Assembly: GCA_035041965.1 (NCBI GenBank) | Contig: JAPYMA010000721.1 | Coordinates: 124,001-188,000, forward strand | DNA: 64,000 bases | Source of the DNA: Anisakis pegreffii | Taxonomy: Eukaryota; Nematoda; Chromadorea; Rhabditida; Anisakidae | Reading direction: 5' to 3' | In this document: positions 15,401 through 26,810 of the stretch, piece after piece | How the letters are laid out: every line of letters begins with the position of its first letter | Position numbering within the stretch: the stretch's first letter is position 1 | Notes under the pieces: generated by a model | Seen by the model: the letters and a program-made list of their open reading frames with translations, nothing else | Told to the model about the DNA's origin: nothing | The model's database searches: none | Made by a program: the position numbers and the translations under genes

Positions 15401-18400
15401 GATACATAAGTAGTAGATGGCTGAACCAATTCTCTAACAATCTCCTCATAGAGAGCTTCGTTGTTCCGTTTGATTATTTTGTGTTGCGACGTTTCTTCGT
15501 GATGTGATTCCCTGCTTGTTAGTGCAAAGTTTTGCGTGTAGATCAGATTAGAAGATTTGATCACTGACTTATATGTATGATCATCGATTTTGTGATGTTG
15601 ATGGAGCAATAGACTTGATGAAAGTCGGCACTAAGTTTGCTGTCTCTCTCAGAAGTCGGCGTCGTTCATCGAGTAGCAGGAGTGGCTCAAGCGGTAGTTC
15701 GAGCAGTTCTTTCTCGGATAGCAGTTCATCGAATCATTCCGGCAGTCATGCTCGAAAAGCGTTCAGATCACATTCTCCAAGCAGGTTCGATCGCTTGGTC
15801 GCTTATGTTTTTGAGCATTCTCCCATTGAATCGACGATGCTTTTGAATGTTTTAAAGTTATGACCCTTTTAAGACTTAAGCTAATCCTGTAAGATTATTA
15901 CAGCGCGAGCGATCTCTTCAACTTTAATGAAATATCATAATGTTTGTTTGTCGGGTATCTTGATTTTTATTGCATTTTTCTTGTTATTTTAACTTTTTCC
16001 AGCAAGTTATGAGTTCATGTTACATCGTCGATGTTTCAGAGATCGAGAGTCAGAGGATAGTGATGAAATACGTGAAAGGAGAGCATTACGTAAACAGGTT
16101 GGTTTTCATTTTGCTTAAGTCAGACGTTTTGATTATTTTGTGTTGCGACGTTTCTTCGTGAAGTGATTCCCTGCTTGTTAGTGCAAAGTTTTGCGTGTAG
16201 ATCAGATTAGAAGATTTGATCACTGACTTATATGTATGATTCAACTCTATCTACTGTACTGTTTATTTATTTTTGTTAATAAGTGAAGAAATCAGTACTT
16301 GTAATCAGATGTTTTGATATGTGCACCTGTTTGCAATGCATTAACATTTATGGGATTCATCGTAGGTGAAGTGATGATTCGCATCGAAGGAAATCTGATG
16401 TACTTAAGCGATATATTATAATTTGTGAAACTCTCACTGGTTTGTGATAATATGTGAAAGTTTATTTTCAGATACGTGAAAAAGAGGCAGCTTATGCGGA
16501 ACGTTTACGTAAATGGGAGGCGCGTGAAAGACGTCAAGCGAAATTGTACGAAAAAGATGAGCAACGAGAGAAACAAAGAAGACGTAGCATGCAAAAAGAG
16601 GCAAAAAAACTGAAGCACTTCCTCGAGGATTACGACGATGAACGTAACGATCCCAAGTATTACAAGTATGTGAACGGAAACACTTATTTGGACTGTTGTT
16701 GCAAACATGAAATATTTTGTTTTATAGGAAGCTGAAGAGAATTTTTGGTTGGAGCATAATTCTTTTGAAAATATTTTTGGAGTTTTTGAAGCGTTTCAAT
16801 GATTGAAAAGGATGTGAGTCGCATAAGTTAAGAGGACTGATGTGTCATGTTCTTGTGTAGAATGCAAGTGTATAAGCTGTGGATCGTGGTTTGATGTTAT
16901 TGACTGATTGAAGGAGTTCATCACTATTCCAACGGCGAAGAGATTTCGAGCGTGAACGTGAAGCGGACGCAAAGGATCGACAACGTGAACAACAGGAAAT
17001 CGAAGAGTTAAAGAAACAGATTTTGGCTGAAAATGAGAACATTGAAAATGCAGATGAAGAGGCGAGACGCAGACATCAGGAACAAGTTAGTAATGGCTTG
17101 ATTTCATTTGATATCCGATCCAGTCATCTTGTTTGGCATTATTTGGAATCGGTTTAATCTTTTTTCTGGGTATCTTTGCGATGTTTTCAGTTTGTTGAAC
17201 GGTTTGCAATACCTCATGAAAATTTGATATCTGGTTGAGAGTATCCATGAAAATTTGAAATGTATGTTCTCAGTAGCATTAATATGAGTTCATATCGTTC
17301 GCGTTTGTGAGCTTGTCATCTGATATTACTGGTATAAGCCATGCAATTTGATATCGTATTCTCGTTTTCGTTTGAAGTGCTTCGTTATGAGTTCATTTTC
17401 CATTCCGACTAGATGTCGCTCTTCCACATTGAAATTGTTATTAATTTTTTGAATTTCTTACTTCGCGGGATCAATTTTTTACAAGAAATTCCTGGATAAT
17501 GTTTATTTTGTTCGGTTTATTTACATTCTACCACTGCAATACGGCTGATGAGTGAATGGAAGAAAAAAGTAATGAATTAATTGTAGGAGGATGCGTTGAT
17601 GCGAAAATTGCGTGCTGATTCTGGAAGTCCGAACCCACATCGCCCGCTCGGTCAGAAGCCTTTACCAGTTGAAGAGGAGAAGGAGGAAGAAGACGAGGAA
17701 AGTGAGGATTCTGAAAGTGATTCCGAGAGTGAAGCGAGTGTAGAGGGTGCTGAGACCACGGCTGATAAGGCGACTGCCAACGCCACTGAGAAACCAAGTG
17801 CATGGAAAGCTGGTCAGTTCATTATTATGGTTATTAATATTATTGGTATTGTGTTTTGATTTAGTTATTTTTTCTCATTTCTCGGAATTATTTTTCGACC
17901 GGTCTCATCTGAATTTCAGAAAAACAGTTTTGTTTTTTGTTTGATCAAGTTGTCAAGGTTTCTGTGGGCGATGTAGTAACGGAACTGAACGCAAGTGAAC
18001 ATTTGATCTAACGTTCATTATTCATGAGTTTCAATAGAACTTTGAGTTCACAGTTATTAATATTTGGTGGTATTTCACCAGATCGTTTTCTTATGCATGG
18101 CACGGTGAATGCTTATCGTTCGTTCGTTAATATGCTTCAGTGTAAATATATCTGCGAGGAGAATTCATTCAGCGATAATGTTTTAATCTGAAAATTGTGA
18201 GTATAAATGAAGCGAATGAATGGTAATGTTTTAGTAACCGCATCCGAAGGAAGTGTGGTCGGTGGAACGTCACCGTCAGTGAGTTTAGTGGCATCACCGT
18301 CAATACGATCCTCATTAGCTGCAAGTCCAGCGAATGCCACAGCACTGATACGACCGGGTATTGCTGGCAGTACGTCGCAGGATAGCGTGATAGGCATGCA

Positions 18401-19411
18401 GTCTGCAAACGCAAAGCAGTCAGCGTCGAAACTGAACGGTATATTCGGTTTTGAGGATAACGATGATGATACGGCGTACAGGAAGGGAAAGAAACTGAAA
18501 CGATTTGAAATCACCGAAGAGGTTCGTTTGATTTGCGCTATTGCTGAGTTGTTATGATCACTGTGAATATTTTTGTTGCTTACGTGTAAGTAGTTATTGA
18601 TGTTGTTTTTGTTGTTGTTGCTGTTTTTAAAAAATTTTTGTCGCCGTTATCATTATTTGTTTTCGTAAACGTTATGATTTTAGGATCGAATCCAAGCAAT
18701 GACGCCAGAAGAACGTAAGCAGATGATCAAAGATCTCATCGAGCGTATCCCAACAGCCAAAGATGAATTATTTTCGTTTCCCATTCATTGGAATTATGTT
18801 GATAAATCTTTAGTCGATCAAAGGGTTGGTTTTGTTGTTCAGCCAATCGCTTAATTTTGCTCATTGTTCAAGAGAAAGATAGTTCGTTGTGAAGTTATTC
18901 TGAGTGAAATAATTTGATGTATCATCTTTTTTTCTTTTGAAATTGATTCCCTGCATTAAATGTTTTCGATATTCCAGGTGAAACCTTGGGTTTCAAAGAA
19001 GATAACTGATTATATTGGGGAAGAAGAAGCGTCATTGGTGGATTTTGTATGTGAAAAAGTTATCTCGAAAACTGATCCACAGAAAATTCTATCCGACATT
19101 GCTATGGTGAGTTGTTATCTTGGTTCATAGTTTGAAGAAGCTCATTTATCATCTCATCATATCAATGGCTCTGTTAGCAAATTGATGACAGTGGTAACAG
19201 TGAAATTATTATGTGGTGATGCTGCCGGTAGAGACAGTCATATTGCTGTATAATATCCAAGATAGCGGTGGTAATGTGCAGAAATGTTTCTCTTGATGAA
19301 TATATGTATTTTCAGGTATTAGACGACGAAGCTGAAGTGTTCGTCGTGAAAATGTGGAGGTTATTAATTTATGAAAGTGAGGCGAGGAAGTTAGGATTAT
19401 CGAAAAAATGA
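3425..19411 (+). CDS. RBM25: RBM25, RNA-binding splicing regulator (RRM + PWI)
   Basis: Nuclear U1 snRNP-associated regulator of alternative splicing. Exons read as 3425-3500, 7726-7820, 8025-8111, 8250-8405, 8952-9150, 9289-9338, 9682-9765, 14858-14985, 15653-15784, 16040-16097, 16472-16665, 16914-17085, 17587-17812, 18235-18521, 18684-18824, 18978-19106, 19316-19411; total 2310 nt, 769 aa (human about 840). Seen: Pro/Met-rich N-terminus; RRM split over exons 3-4 with RNP2 VFVGNI and RNP1-like KFQAFGFCEF; acidic linker; Arg/Ser-rich block in exons 8-9; charged helical block with LEDYDDERNDPKYYK, nearly identical to the vertebrate protein; acidic tail; C-terminal PWI domain (KDELFSFPIHW, KPWVSKKI, IGEEEASLVDFV, MWRLLIYESEARKLGLSKK). 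All phases agree. The acceptor of exon 7 has a poor pyrimidine tract and is the least certain boundary. Introns 1 and 7 exceed 4 kb. Confidence 0.95.
3501..7725 (+). other. RBM25 intron 1 (4.2 kb)
   Basis: T-rich intron between the first two coding exons. It contains an (AGC)7 run at 5966-5986 and a short TATC run at 5871-5884. I see no nested gene or structured RNA that I can support. Confidence 0.8.
5966..5986. repeat. (AGC)7 trinucleotide microsatellite
   Basis: Seven uninterrupted AGC units inside RBM25 intron 1. It is non-coding in the model used here. Length variation between isolates would be expected. Confidence 0.9.
9766..14857 (+). other. RBM25 intron 7 (5.1 kb)
   Basis: Long T-rich intron separating the RRM half from the Arg/Ser-rich half of RBM25. 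Exon 7 ends in phase 0 and exon 8 starts in phase 0, so they join directly. Two exon-like scraps (12088-12109 and 12348-12360) have acceptor and donor signals but do not keep frame. A GATT/GATG microsatellite lies at 10531-10579. No nested gene was recognised. Confidence 0.7.
10531..10579. repeat. Imperfect (GATT)n/(GATG)n microsatellite
   Basis: Tetranucleotide run of GATT with one GATC/GACC interruption, ending in GATG units, in RBM25 intron 7. Confidence 0.85.
15469..15581 (+). repeat. 113-bp direct repeat, copy 1 (RBM25 intron 8)
   Basis: The sequence is repeated in the same orientation at 16128-16240, 659 bp downstream, with a single difference (T at 15503, A at 16162). This copy ends 71 bp before exon 9. 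I see no third copy in the window. Confidence 0.95.
16128..16240 (+). repeat. 113-bp direct repeat, copy 2 (RBM25 intron 10)
   Basis: Second copy of the repeat at 15469-15581. It begins 30 bp after the end of exon 10. The pair therefore brackets exons 9 and 10, which encode the end of the Arg/Ser-rich block and the start of the charged block. Confidence 0.95.
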
Positions 19412-22334
19412 TTGTTTCGTTCGTGTTCAGTTGAAGTGATGTGTATCAACAATAATATTGACAGTATTATCTATCGCAAATTGTGGATTTATTCAATCAC
19501 TGAAATGTGTATTAGAACAATTTTTGTCCTGCATTAATCCGGTCTCCATATTGTTATTATTCCACTGCGTGAAAATAATCCGTCTCAGTTGATTTTATCG
19601 TATTTCTCAGAAATTTCATCGCATTCGATTCGTTTTTTTTGATTTTTCTTCCACTTTCGAATTGATCTGGAGGTTCCCGATGCGTTTTTTTCAGTACCTA
19701 TCAAATTGGATCATTTTTTTTGGTTAATGTTCTTACATAATAGAGTTGATTAGAACAACTGGTTCATTCGTATTGTTTTTCTTGTGTCATAGCTGTTATT
19801 TCTGTTCTGTAAAAGGTTGCTTTGAAATGAGATTATGGAAGAGTTTTTTGTATCGTTTTGTTTTAAGTGAAATGTAAATCTTGTTTCCAAGCAGATTATT
19901 GTTCATTGCAAGCAAACTGTTTACGTCCATTAGTTTTTTTCATAATATTGCTATATTGTATTTATTGTTTGACTGGGTATGTTTCGTTGTTGATGGCTCA
20001 TCTCATTTTTCAATTATTTTTGTTTTCATTTCATCGTCAGATCGTATCTGTCAATTCAGTTGTGTTCCCATCTTTGGTAATCACTTCTGTGAAGAGAAAA
20101 GGAGAAATTGATTCGACCAATAGTAAGTGTATTATATGGTTATCTAAAGGAATAATGTTGAATGTGCATTTTTTCTCTTCCAAATTTCAATTAGTTAAGC
20201 ATGCCGTTTTTAATGTTTTACCTAGTCGCATAGTCAGTTAATCCCAATGAATCATTGTGACGTCTAAATTGTGGTCATTGATCACTGATCCATTTTATCT
20301 TGTAGTTCAATTTCGTTGTTGGTTTCAGAGAGAGATTTCTTAAGATTAATGCTTAATATTTGAATGTTTCGAGTTAGGGATTTTAGATTTTCAATGGAAA
20401 AGGGAGAAATGCACATGGTAATTTGCTTGTTTACATTCACTTATTGGTAAGAAATGTTTACATTCACTTATTGGTAAAATTTTGCAGCAAAGTATTTTTT
20501 TGTGAGAAATGTATGGAAAAAAAACGTCTGAAGTTTTCCATCTTTACTGTAAAAGTTCCACCTCCGTCGTGTCTTTTTGAAAAGTCGAAATTATTCATTT
20601 ACTTACGCACATTTTCGAAGATGTTTTTGTTGTTGTTGTTGCTGTTGTCAGTCAAGGTAAATGTCTCCATTCAAAACAATTCAATGATCTGTGGTTCGTT
20701 ATCGTGTTTTTTGAGTCATCTTACAATTAATATTTATTGACATTCTTATGATAATTTATTATTGTGTTGTTTGTTTTTGTATGCAAATGATGTTCTTCTG
20801 TTCGTTGACTGTGTCGATATTTTCGTTTCGTTTTGAAATGTATTTCTAAAATTTCTGATTGAGTTGAGGAGGCTGGGAGTGTCGGTGTTCACAATTTGGG
20901 AGGTGGAAGAGGTTCACTGAACTCATTTATATGTTCCGTAAAATTGTCTCATAATCAGTTCTGTGCAGAGTAAAGAAGGCAATTATTCTTGTCATGATGA
21001 TTGTTCATTTTGTTGTACTAACATTGTTCTTTCAACAGTTTTCATTATTCAATTCCATTCTGTATCTAATGTTACTTCTGTTATTATTCTACCACATCTA
21101 GGGCTGCACCGAGTGTATAATTGTCATTATTTTACGCAGGTCCTGAAGGACGATTGTTTGTTGGTTGGTTGAGTGACTGTAAAAATGAGTAATGAGTGTG
21201 TATTATGTTCTTTGTTGATTCGTTTTGTTTTGTTTTGTTTTGTTTCATCGTTTTACGTGAATGAACACATTGATTTATGCGTTGTTCGAGTACTTCACAT
21301 CAAGAGCAGTCTCTGTTTGCCATATTATCTTGGTCTCTATCTATTCCAGCTTCAGTTAGTCTGATTGATTGAGAGAATTCTCTGAACCGAAATATTGCAT
21401 GTTGAAAGAAAGCCTTATTTTTTGTAGTTGCCAGGTGTTTTTCAATTGCAAAGTGTACAGTGTGACCATTTTTCCAGATGTGCGCAATCGAAAGTTTTTG
21501 TTTTGATGTATACAAACGAACTTTGATCAAACTGAGAGCCTCATCGCTTTTGGTTATCAGTATGATTCATAGGCGTCCGTTATATGAACAGTACATTATA
21601 GGTTCAGAATGCTATCACAAGAGTTTGAAGTGCAAGTTTGTGAAGATTCTGTTTTCTATAGCCTGCTTGTTGCCACCAAAGAAAAAGCAAATAATAATAA
21701 TCGCTTTATTTGGATTGTTTTTATTTTTATTATCACATAAATTATCTTTCATATCACAGTATATTTTTCGATTGCATAACGATACAACAGTATTTTGCAA
21801 GTGGTGTGATTAAATTGGTAATGTTTTAGGAGGTTAATAAATTGTGATATGGAATGGCAATGAGTAATAAAATGTACGACTTTCGATCTTTAGTATGATT
21901 CTTCGTCTAGAGATCATTAGATGAAAGTACAGAAGTTGCTAAAAAAAAATTCCTACGTTCTTTATGATCTTACGATGACAAAATTTACATTGTTGACTGT
22001 AAATATGTTTGTAAGAATGAAGAAACAATTGATAACCTCTATTCCATCCTTCCTTATTTCCATGGAGGTGATCTTTCTAGGAATACTCGCTTAAAGGATG
22101 ATTGACAATACTCGGTAATGAGCAGAAATAGCCCGTCTTGATGAAATTATCTCTTCATGAGGGTTGATCTATATCTCATGGGTAGATATCATAAAACAGG
22201 GGAACCAAGGCATTTTTGTTACTTGCTTGAATTTTAGTAAAATGTTAGTTATAGTTCGTGAGTGATTTCTATTTTGAAATGAGTAATACAAACGAAACAA
22301 TTCGTTCGTATGCACTGAGCGATGAATAATGCGT
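19412..22334. other. Intergenic space between convergent genes
   Basis: It lies downstream of RBM25 (+) and of the claudin-like gene (-). The plus strand is strongly T-rich to about 21.8 kb, which produces hydrophobic-looking open frames (for example 19867-20241 and 20423-20740) with no start, splice or family support. A 22-bp unit is tandemly repeated at 20427-20475. AATAAA words occur at about 21836 and 21867 on the plus strand; none is close to the RBM25 stop, so its 3'UTR is either long or uses a variant signal. Confidence 0.6.
20427..20475 (+). repeat. Short tandem repeat, 22-bp core, period 27
   Basis: Two copies of a unit beginning GTTTACATTCAC and ending TTATTGGTAA lie back to back, downstream of RBM25. 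Possibly within its 3'UTR; no function is evident. Confidence 0.85.
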
Positions 22335-24776
22335 TTACAAGAAACATTTCGCAAAACATTGCGCCAACGAGCCAACGACGACATCGACGGCAGCCGCAAT
22401 CAGTGCTCCAACGGCCAAATAGAAACTGTATCCTGCCTCTGACTTCATTGATTGTTTAATGCTGTCTTCAGCTCCAGATTTGTCAACAGACATACTGTTT
22501 GTATCAACCTTATTGATAACGTCGTCTGCAATTCAAATAGCAAGTTAATGGTTTGCACCTCCGCTTATTTTTACCGGAATTATTCAGATCCATTCATATT
22601 CACTGGGTGGAACTATGGCGGAGGCTGTTCTACCTCAAAATTCCTATCAGGCCTTTTGAAATTTCACAAAACTGCCAATGAAAGGGAAAAAGCTTCTCTA
22701 AACAATGTTTTTAGTCCCTTCTGCTTTACAGTTGTTTCTGCACCTCTCACCTTCTACATACTAATCTGAAATTGCTTGAGTCGATTGGAGATTGGTATTT
22801 TTACAATCTCATCCAATCGCAACACTACTCATAATCACATCCAACATGAATGAAGTCATTTTCGTGACCCGAGTCATATACCATCTTTGATCGTCCAATA
22901 TTTGCGTGCACGATTTTTTTCAAGTGAAAGTGTAAAAATCTTGAACTCCAATTGCAAACAACCATCAACCCCAAGTATCTCAAAATAGGATTATTTCGGG
23001 AATAGATTCTGTCAAGTACATCTTCAATACAACTCTCTCATAAAACTCACCAAGTTCTCAGATTTGTTCTTCAAGTCGAGAGAACTTAACTAAAGCAGTG
23101 TGCAATTTATTGTTGCACTAAACGTTCACTATATTTCTCTGTTTGATTCGTATTCAATTTACATTTAATTTATTCATGTTTCTTATTCCTTTCATTTATC
23201 GTTTTTGATACGAACACATCAGCAGTGCTCAATTAGCTGTTCTCGCAAAACTAAGCTAAACCTTAGAACTATCTTAATTATTTTATTGAAGTTGCTTTAA
23301 TCTAAAAAATTTCGGAGAAGAAGTTTTAAAACTTTTGACTGCAAAGACAAAAGAAGTTTTGAAACACTTACTAACGAAATTTTTGTTTCTGATCGCAAAG
23401 AGGACCACCGCAACGAGCAGGAATATCGAAATGAGAAGAGCCAAGAGAGGTAACAAGAACATGAAAGCCTTCTTGCAACAGCAAGCACAAATTGTCACCA
23501 GTGTCACTACCAATGCTATCACCTCCGTGATCAAGGCTAGGCACATCATTGCGACAACTACTTTCTCCCAAGTCGGTAGATGCTGAAGGATTCTTTCAAT
23601 CAGTTTATAAGTGAAACTTATCAATACTTTTGATCTACCGTTTTTGATAGTTTTGCGTCTTCGATGCTTACATATCTTCATCAGCTGTTTCAATGCATCG
23701 TTCATTTTTTGATGAACATTCACGTTTGCTACTTACGATTAATATGACATTTCTTTATTGATCGGTGCTCATTTTTGGCTTCTAATACAATTTTCTGTTG
23801 TTTGAATGAGCTGACAATTTCATATAATACCTTCATATGCTCACGGTTTTCACAGAATCATTCTGTGAGCTTGATTAAGTCTAGATGAGATTCAGTTATT
23901 TCCAGCTTAATCTGATATGAGCGTTGTTACATCAAGACAACTTGGAAGATTAGAATATTTTAAAAACCCATTATTATAGTTGCATATTTCAGTTATATTT
24001 CCTCCGATTTTACGAAATAAGTTAAATTTGCATGCATATCAATGCAACTCACATTCCAAAAGTTTGCACAATACTCTATACTGTTTTCATCAGCAGCGAG
24101 AATGAGGAGAGCAGTGGAGTTGCGATCATCTGTGGAGTTGTGAGGGGTGGATATACCTTCGGGCATTCGACACAAGAACGGAAATATGCCGTTGACTTTC
24201 GGTATATTCATCTTCCCAGCCTTGATCTCAGCCGTGATGTGAGACGCATTTTGGAGTGATTCATCAGTCAGATCTTTAATTTTTGTCCAACCTGCAAAGA
24301 AACTTTCAAGTGAAGAGATGTATGGAATTTCCATCCAGATTAATTGATCGAAATTCAGTTGATTCAATGACCGAAAGATGCATCCAGCTGAATACTCCAG
24401 TCAAGCGTTTCAAAATTCATCATCATGTTTCTTCAAATCTTATCTCTGGTGTTGAATTATCTCTATCTGAGTCATTTATTTGTGTTCGAATTGGAATATT
24501 CACTCTGATATTACGAAGTGAAATTACTGTTCTGTTACTTATTCCAGTACAACACGGCTGGCAACACTTATTTTCGTCATCTTTATTATCACTATTTCAA
24601 CACATAGAATTATTATTTTTATAAGTGCTGTTATTATTATCATTGTTTTGATCATTATCTTTGTTATAATTTTATTCATTCAGTGTACCTGGTGAGAACA
24701 TAGAAGCTACTGTTAGTCCGAGTGCGACTAACATCAGTGCTCCATAGACGAGTTGTCCAAGAAATGAGCAACACAT
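22335..24776 (-). CDS. Claudin/Clc-like four-pass membrane protein
   Basis: Predicted plasma-membrane protein of the PMP22/claudin superfamily, probably the nematode Clc-like branch, with a likely role in cell contacts or as an accessory subunit (inference). Exons 24689-24776, 24053-24291, 23372-23582, 22335-22525; 729 nt, 242 aa; phases agree. Helix 1 is at about residues 7-27 and runs into the hallmark S-P-G-W at 28-31, whose Gly codon spans intron 1. A large extracellular loop follows (about 32-112) with several Cys and N-glycosylation-type sites. Helix 2 follows LPTWEKV (about 117-140) and ends in a Cys-rich turn. Helix 3 is at about 148-173 and helix 4 near the C-terminus (SFYLAVGALIAAAVDVVVG). 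An acceptor (AAATTTCAG) lies 54 nt upstream of the ATG. I cannot assign an orthologue. The start of exon 3 was chosen by phase and by the LPTW motif. Confidence 0.85.
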
Positions 24777-24829
24777 CGTTACGGTTGTTATCTAAGCGAT
24801 TTGGTACGGTTAGTGGATTATATGCGTAA

Positions 24830-24840
24830 TCTGAAATTTC
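24830..24840 (-). promoter_or_regulatory. Probable trans-splice acceptor of the claudin-like gene
   Basis: On the minus strand a GAAATTTCAG signal ends at 24831, 54 nt before the ATG at 24776. No upstream coding exon was found. It is either a spliced-leader site or the end of a 5'UTR intron. Confidence 0.45.
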
Positions 24841-26483
24841 AACATTATAGTAAAAACATCATTCTGATAACTGAGTAAAACTGAACTGCATCACGTATCG
24901 AACTGATGCTCAAATTTTGCCGCAGACTTATGATGAGATTCGTGACGCACACTAAAGACGAAGACGTGAAAAAAAATGCGTAATTGAATTTCACAGCAAC
25001 ACAACTATCAGTTTGCTCATATTTTTCTGTTAAGGTAGTTTGTTGCTCGTATGCCATTAATCCTAGATATAGAACATATCCGTTGTTGAGCTTGAAGTCT
25101 GACCCCACTGTAGAAGGTGAGTCTAAACCTGAACTTTGTCAAACTGTTAATGTTGACCTCAATTGAATTTAGAAGCATTTCCATCCACATTGTGTTCTCA
25201 TAATGAATGCACAATGTAAATATTGCTGATGTCGAACCGTATCATTATTATCTTTTATGTATCACACATAACATGTCTTCAGTCATCACAAAATTTTTTC
25301 CTCAGCCATTCAGAGTCACACGAGATGTTATCGTGCAAAACAATAAATTCATGATGCATCATACGCTCAATGAAAGCCCATAACGCATGCTTACAATTAG
25401 ATGTTGATCTTTTGACATTTTAACGTATCACTCAAACAACATCTCATGCATACTTCTGCATGCTCTATTATGAATCGTTTATTTATCAGTGATAGAATTC
25501 AAGCACGAAACTTATCATGTGACGCAGAGAGGCAGTTTACGACTGTACTTGTCATATGGTATTTGGAACTACGCATAGAGCACAGTCAGTGTGATCAGCT
25601 AAAGTGCTTCTTTTAAGACTTATCGTATCAATGCACCAAGAATATTGTTAATTGAAATAGTTGATTTCAAAACTGATTACATGATAGTATCAAAAAGTTC
25701 AGTTGAATAATCCCTTCTCAGAACCATTTGAATCGATAGAACCATCTAGGTTGGTCCTAAAATGTCAATATGAACTTCTGTTCGACCCTTAAATAACTCT
25801 TCAAAAAACCTTTCATTTCATCAGGCGATTCTCGAATTATTTTCTACAGCTTAGTCGACGGATAATTGGATTTATACATTCATTTAAATGAGTTTCAACT
25901 AGAATTGGACTCATAAATTGGATTCACTGAAGAACCGAATAAGTTCTCAGTGAACGCGATGAATGATCGTTGGCATCATAATAAACCTTTACTTATGAAT
26001 AGTTCAGTCATAATATTCAATGATTTTATCCAGCGACAATATGTTCATGTAGAACTACTCAATACTTGTGCAGTAATACAACAGCGAACATTTCGAATTA
26101 CTCGAATCATTCGTCAAAACTCATCGCATGGAATATGTTGCTTGATAAACTAGGAAATGAGAGGTATGTGCCGTTTCACTCGTTTCCGAAAGATGATAAT
26201 GGTATTGTGATAGTTTAGCTGCAGAAGACAAATACAACGTGCGAGCTCTAGTTTGGTCACTGGAAGACCACGAGTATTTGCTTGTGCAGTTAGTATTTCA
26301 GCTATAATGTCCTGTTCAGTGATCACTAGCATAAACATTGCTGCTCACTTTCAAAAACTTTTCAACGCTCAGAATTTTCACTGGCGACGATTTTTTTTCG
26401 TTGTTCTGAGTTAGTTGAAAGGAGTGGGAGACGTGAATAATGAATGTTCGTTGCGTTAATTCGAAAACGATTGTCAGAATTTT

Positions 26484-26810
26484 TCACAATGCTAATTTGC
26501 TAATCATATTCAACACATCATTCGATTGCCACTGATTCGAAATCAATTCCTGCATAGATTTATTCCACACGATTGATATTGTTCGTTTTTTCTCTCCTTT
26601 CAAGCACCTACTTTCATCGCGTACATCTTGATCATCTTCGCATCGAAAATCAACATCAGATTTGCTCAAAATCTTCTGATCTTTTGTTAACACTGCAGAT
26701 GACTTCACCAAAAAGTTTTCCAGGAAAACCGCTAAAAATGTCGCAGCTTGTTGAGAGTCAACAATAATTAATAATGAAAGAATTAGTAGGAGAAGGAGCA
26801 GAATGTACAT
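26484..26810 (-). CDS. Possible small secreted protein (hypothetical)
   Basis: An uninterrupted 108-codon frame begins MYILLLLLLILSLL, a textbook signal-peptide core, followed by a polar stretch with two Cys about 14 residues apart and a Lys-rich tail. Eight nt upstream of the ATG is a splice-acceptor-like GTTCCTAG on the minus strand, compatible with trans-splicing. I do not recognise the family. Against it: single exon, no homology I can recall, and AT-rich DNA that easily yields Leu/Ile runs. It could equally be a chance frame. Confidence 0.3.
   Translation of the reverse strand: MYILLLLLLILSLLIIVDSQQAATFLAVFLENFLVKSSAVLTKDQKILSKSDVDFRCEDDQDVRDESRCLKGEKKRTISIVWNKSMQELISNQWQSNDVLNMISKLAL

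Noticed and set aside
19867..21813. Several long hydrophobic frames on the plus strand downstream of RBM25
   Set aside because: T-rich DNA naturally encodes Phe/Leu/Ser runs. There are no matching splice sites, no acceptor before the starts and no recognisable family.
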